NCBI GenBank assembly: GCA_013368445.1
Contig: JAACJO010000001.1
Location: 3,162,001-3,226,000 of the forward strand
Length of the DNA: 64,000 bases
Source: Leucocoprinus leucothites
Taxonomy: Eukaryota; Basidiomycota; Agaricomycetes; Agaricales; Agaricaceae
Reading direction: 5' to 3'
The notes under the pieces are model-generated. The model was not told the DNA's origin and searched no databases. It worked only from the letters and a program-made list of their open reading frames with translations. A program made the translations under genes and the position numbers. Below, piece after piece: positions 59,993 through 64,000 of the stretch; position 1 is the first letter of the stretch; each line of letters starts with the position of its first letter.

Positions 59993-62017
59993 GTCAGCTG
60001 AGATGTTATGTCAAGAGCTTCGAGGCAAAGTGAGCTGAAGAGCAGCTGTGGGTTTGTTGCTTTTTGAGCCATGTCGCTCGAGGGTTATATACGCTTGCCA
60101 CCTGGGAGCACGAATAAATACAGCTAAGGACGCTAGACTTTTTTGTGTATAGAGAAATGAATTCGGGTTGAAGATAGAGGAACCGGTATCACAGTGATAA
60201 GTCAGCCAGTCTTTGAACTGAGTTAAGACACGTTTCGGGCCAATTCCAATTCTAATGGAACGGCGACCGGTGACCCCGAGCTTCGACAAGAAAGAAGATG
60301 CCGCATCCACATTCAGATCTGGATAGTCTCGAAGCCATGAAATCCAACAGTCCGATAGTACCAGGCCCTGATTTGGATTGGATTTAGCAAAAGAAGCGTC
60401 CATAAGACTGCCCCACGTTGGCCACAGAGCGAGAAAACCAAGATTTCATGCAATATCCTCTACCTCTGTCAATTTTACACTTCGGCGAGAGAGCCAGACA
60501 TGGGCTAGCACATCCGTGACTGAGGTGAGATCTGACAAAGTAGTCGGATAACCGCTGATATTCCTCTTCCTTACCTTGTACAAAAATAAAATGATCCGAG
60601 GAACAATCTCATATACTCCTTGTGGCAGTGATGTCAATGAAGAGGAGCACTGGAGCGTTCCTAGAGACTATCTTGAGCCGGCGATGAAAACGGCCATAGC
60701 GGACCTTCAGTATAGTACTGCCAGTCACGAGTTTGATTATTCACTGACCTGCAATGCGATTTGTAATAACACCGTCTGTGCCCGCAATATCCTCCAACGC
60801 GGGGCTGGTGTTCCCACTAGGACCTTAGTGTCATGGAGGCGGTATTTTCACTTGTTCCGTATTCTGTAAAGACGTGTTTGGACTCGGACCCCGCGACGTA
60901 ATCGGAACGCCAAACTACCACCGCCTTGAAATGCTAGTGTTTGGCAAGGATTCTTGCTTGCTAAGTAAACAAGGGGCCCAGTGCTCGGAGTCGATGCCTG
61001 TCATGGTGATAGGAAAAAGTAAAGGAAGTCAATGGTGGACAAATCACAGATGCCTTCTCCCACGCCCAGCCGATCAGCAAACCCCCACACTCTGGAGATG
61101 GTAGAAGCAGCTGACCAGGCTGGTGGCGATGCTGATACTGGTGATCAAATCAAGTAAATGCAATGGTAAATCACGTAGATCACTACTTTTTCTGAATCGA
61201 GGGTTTGCAGGGCCCAACGTCGATCTCAGATGTTCAGATGTTCAGACATGTGACTCTGTTCGATTGGTAAGGAACGACTGTGGGTCCTCTTGTGATTCGC
61301 CCTGGAAGCTCGGGGTAAATGATTCAGATAGAAAAGTTGGTTTCAAGTTTCTCGGACGCAGAAGCTTCATTTTGGGGCTGAATCAGAAAACTCTACGACC
61401 CAGGACTGTTTTGAGCTTTGGTGAGAGTTATGATCGTGTATTTCTTCACCCGTTGAGAGGGTGGCTCGAGAAACGAAACGAAGGCTATCCAAACGTCAAG
61501 CTTTCGAAGTTCAGAAAAATTTCCTCCTTGTGCTTAATCGACATGGAACAATTGCATGCCAGGATAACATTATTAGTGCTGTGCCACATTGACGAAGTTA
61601 CGGTGTCAATATCCCCTGCACTAAGCTTATCTCGTTGGGGTGTTCATTTTGTTCAGATGGTTCGGGTTTCGCGGGATGGGGAATAATAGCCGTACGTACA
61701 TTCGCTGATTCATATGACGACAAAAATTGAATGGACGGGTTTGTCTGTGAGGACATGAAGGAACCCGACTCCAACGGATGCATGCCAAAAAAAAATTTTT
61801 TGAACGAGCGTTCAAGTGCCTCGGACGAAGCACTGGGTTTCCTAGCGCCGGGTTAAGAATGCCCTTCAAGCTAGAGCAATACTTATGTATTATGTTTGAA
61901 ACGGGATGTTCCTCTCAGCGAAAAAGTCGAACCTGCACGAAAATACAAACGACGAACAAAATACCAAACAAGAGGGTATATGGTCCCGTCACGCTGCAAA
62001 AACTCTGGAAAGAAATC
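59993..62017. other. Unassigned spacer upstream of the terpene synthase
   Basis: About 2 kb. A forward ORF of 187 codons at 61123-61686 is the longest here, but it lacks a domain, signal peptide or clear composition bias. The short reverse ORFs at 60011-60403 and 60446-60637 are no better. A promoter for the terpene synthase must lie at the left end. Confidence 0.4.
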
Positions 62018-63869
62018 TCATCCAGCAGCTTGTGTCCTCTCCAACATCTTATTAACCGCCACTCCACCCCTCCCTCCCACCCTAAGCATCCCGTTTCCAC
62101 CCATACCCATTGTACCCATTCCATGCACATGCACATGTCCATGTCCAATTTGATGTCCTACCATTTGGTGCTGCCCGCCGATACCAATTCCACGATGTCC
62201 AGATCCAGCACCAGCAGTTCCGCCCTGAGCAGCCACATCCACCACTCTCAACTCTCTCATCTTCATCAACAACCCCGACAAAAATGCAGGTGTAATTACC
62301 GGTAGTATCGGTACCGGCGTTTCCATTCCTTCCGGACCACGTAGTCCTTCTTCTCCACCTCCATCATCTCGTGGTGATGTCCTATCGGTGATGGGTGTAT
62401 CGGTGCTATGGGTTGAGATCGAGTTGACTGGAGTTGGTAGTGACATTGTTACTGGGTTAATTGTTGTGGTTGTTGCTGCCATATGAGCGGAGGAAGAGGA
62501 GGCGGAGGGGTTGTGTAGATGCGAGTGCGGGTGTGAGTGGGGGCTAGAGTGGGATAGAGAGGGTGTTTTAGCTTCTGGGTGTGCATCTTCTTTGTATCGA
62601 TCCCAGAGAGTGTAGAGGGAGATGATTTCTTGGGAGATGCTGCTGATGAGGGGGAGGGAGATGGTTAATTCGGAGAGGAATGTTATTGGATCTTGTGGTG
62701 CTGGTGAGCTAGTGGTTGTAGAAGTGGAGGAGGAAGAGGACGTGTTGCGCGTTGAACGACGAGGTTTTTGGTGTTCGGGTTCGGTGGTTGCGGTGGTGGA
62801 TGGAGAGGGGGAGGAAGAGGAGGAGAGGAGGGGTGTGATGAGGGTGCGAGTGGGGTTGTGTAGGATGAAGGTCAGGTAGATTGAGGAGATGGCGATTAGG
62901 TGAGGGGGGTAGAGGAGGCAGATGTCGGAGCGATACGTGTCGTTAATTATGAACCTGCACAATAATATGAGAAAGACAGTTCCGCAATGTACCCCAAAAA
63001 TCTCGAACGCTCACCAAGCAGTCTGCAACGCCCCCGTCGAGAGCTCCAACTTACCCTCTCCAGTACCCCAATACCTCGGTCCTTCGTCCGCACCAATTCC
63101 TACCCCCAGATTCCCAGCACCAGAACTATGGTGACCGGTAGAGAATCCGGTGGATCCAAGTTCACCAGCCTCACCTTCTTCGGCAGGTGTAGCAGATGTA
63201 TCAAGCTCGGATTCCTTTTTGCACAAGGTGAGAAGAGTGCGATAGGGGTGAAAGACGGTTAGATCGCATTCGAGGTCATCGACGAGGTAGAATTCCATTT
63301 CTGCGAGTTTGGAATTGTCGGTGGGGAAGTTTTTGATACCGTACATGTCCTCTGAAGTAGAAATTCATGCTAATTGAGCTGAAATAGAGGAGATAGTATT
63401 GGGTATTAGACGCACGACTGAAGAGGGATCGGGCTTCCGATATGACAGTTTTAATGTGGACGGGGGATTCCTCTGCTTTTGCAGCGACGTAGCAGCATGC
63501 TGCGATGACGAGGAAAGGGTCTGTTTCGCAGTATGCGTTTTTGAGGTAGAACCGCCGAAAAAAGACTGTTGCGGTCGCGATAACGCGTTGTCTTAGACCG
63601 AGCTTCTTGCCTAGCTTCGTGATAACTGACAGGGTCGTAAGTATGGGAAGTTCTTGACAAATAGCCAGCGTACCATTGGCAAAGTAGATGGCAAAGTAAT
63701 CGAGGTAGATAGGATCGTCGACGTAGAGAAGATCAAGCACACGGGCCCTGCGGACAGTCGCACGATCGACAATCCAGCGTTTGCTGTTCAGACAAACATG
63801 AGAAATAATTGTGTAATTTTCCAGCAAAGTACTGAACTAGTGGGAGGATGCCCAGAAATCAGCGGCCAT
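62018..63869 (-). CDS. SSN8: Cyclin C, Mediator kinase module (SRB11/SSN8-like)
   Basis: Partner cyclin of CDK8 in the Mediator kinase module, which controls RNA polymerase II transcription. The ATG at 63867-63869 starts MAADFWASSHYKRWIVDRAT across the first intron (63784-63837), the N-terminus typical of cyclin C. The first cyclin fold follows: LGLRQRVIATATVFFRRFYL, then ETDPFLVIAACCYVAAKAEE. After an intron come EMEFYLVDDLECDLTVFHPY and, after another, FIINDTYRSDICLLYPPHLI and IISLYTLWDRYKED. Three parts are unusual: a 12-residue ELPILTTLSVIT segment that may be a mis-spliced intron; a Gly/Ser/Glu-rich loop of about 60 residues before the second cyclin fold; and a long Ser/Thr- then Gly/His-rich tail ending at 62018. 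The bases after 63869 are its upstream region. Confidence 0.87.
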
Positions 63870-64000
63870 TTGAAGAGGAGAATGGCTCCGAACATGCCCG
63901 AGTGCGGACATAACCCATCACTCCTTCTCACGCAATTTCTCACATTCTCTCTCTCTCTGACCACCACCAGTCACTACAAAAAAATACCTAGCCATGCTCG

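Noticed and set aside
61123..61686. 187-codon forward ORF upstream of cyclin C
   Set aside because: No domain, signal peptide, intron logic or protein-like composition; kept only as a note in the spacer entry.
1..64000. CRISPR arrays, rRNA or tRNA genes
   Set aside because: No regularly spaced repeats and no clear tRNA or rRNA sequence were found by eye; a covariance-model scan would be needed to exclude a tRNA.

Overview
The window looks like nuclear DNA of a mushroom-forming basidiomycete (Agaricomycetes). Genes are broken by many short GT-AG introns of about 45-60 bp. The sesquiterpene synthase, the Ty3/Gypsy element and a large family of DUF6533-type membrane proteins are all typical of that group. 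Calls rest on reading the sequence by eye; no database search was run.

Left part (1-25.5 kb): a segmentally duplicated, transposon-loaded block. It opens with the 3' part of a pentatricopeptide-repeat (PPR) gene. Next come a secreted GMC oxidoreductase (aryl-alcohol-oxidase-like, reverse strand) and its flanks. The GMC gene and flanks are repeated about 6.7 kb downstream, where the second GMC copy is broken by a 1-nt deletion and has lost a splice acceptor. After duplication, the second copy received two insertions: a 1,323-bp hAT-like element (14-bp terminal inverted repeats, 8-bp target duplication) and a complete 8.2-kb Ty3/Gypsy element with two 969-bp LTRs that differ at one site by eye. 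The first copy keeps both empty sites. A decayed PPR copy follows at 23.1-25.5 kb.

Middle and right part (25.5-57.8 kb): eight DUF6533-like multi-pass membrane genes. Three lie on the reverse strand (25.6-32.9 kb) and five are in mixed orientation (45.8-57.8 kb). Six of the eight share a very unusual split N-terminus: a 10-nt microexon (16 nt in one gene) followed by a 20-nt exon, just before the exon that encodes the family motif. Between the two groups lie an unknown multi-pass membrane gene, two small doubtful genes, and a conserved head-to-head pair: a protein O-mannosyltransferase (reverse) and the chaperonin subunit CCT2 (forward), whose start codons are about 220 bp apart.

Right end (58.5-64 kb): an apparently intact sesquiterpene synthase (reverse; DDLSD, NDICSFNKE and RY motifs) and the Mediator kinase-module cyclin C (reverse), with about 2 kb of unassigned sequence between them. 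The housekeeping genes (PPR, PMT, CCT2, cyclin C) frame fast-changing stretches of duplicated GMC, DUF6533 and terpene-synthase genes.
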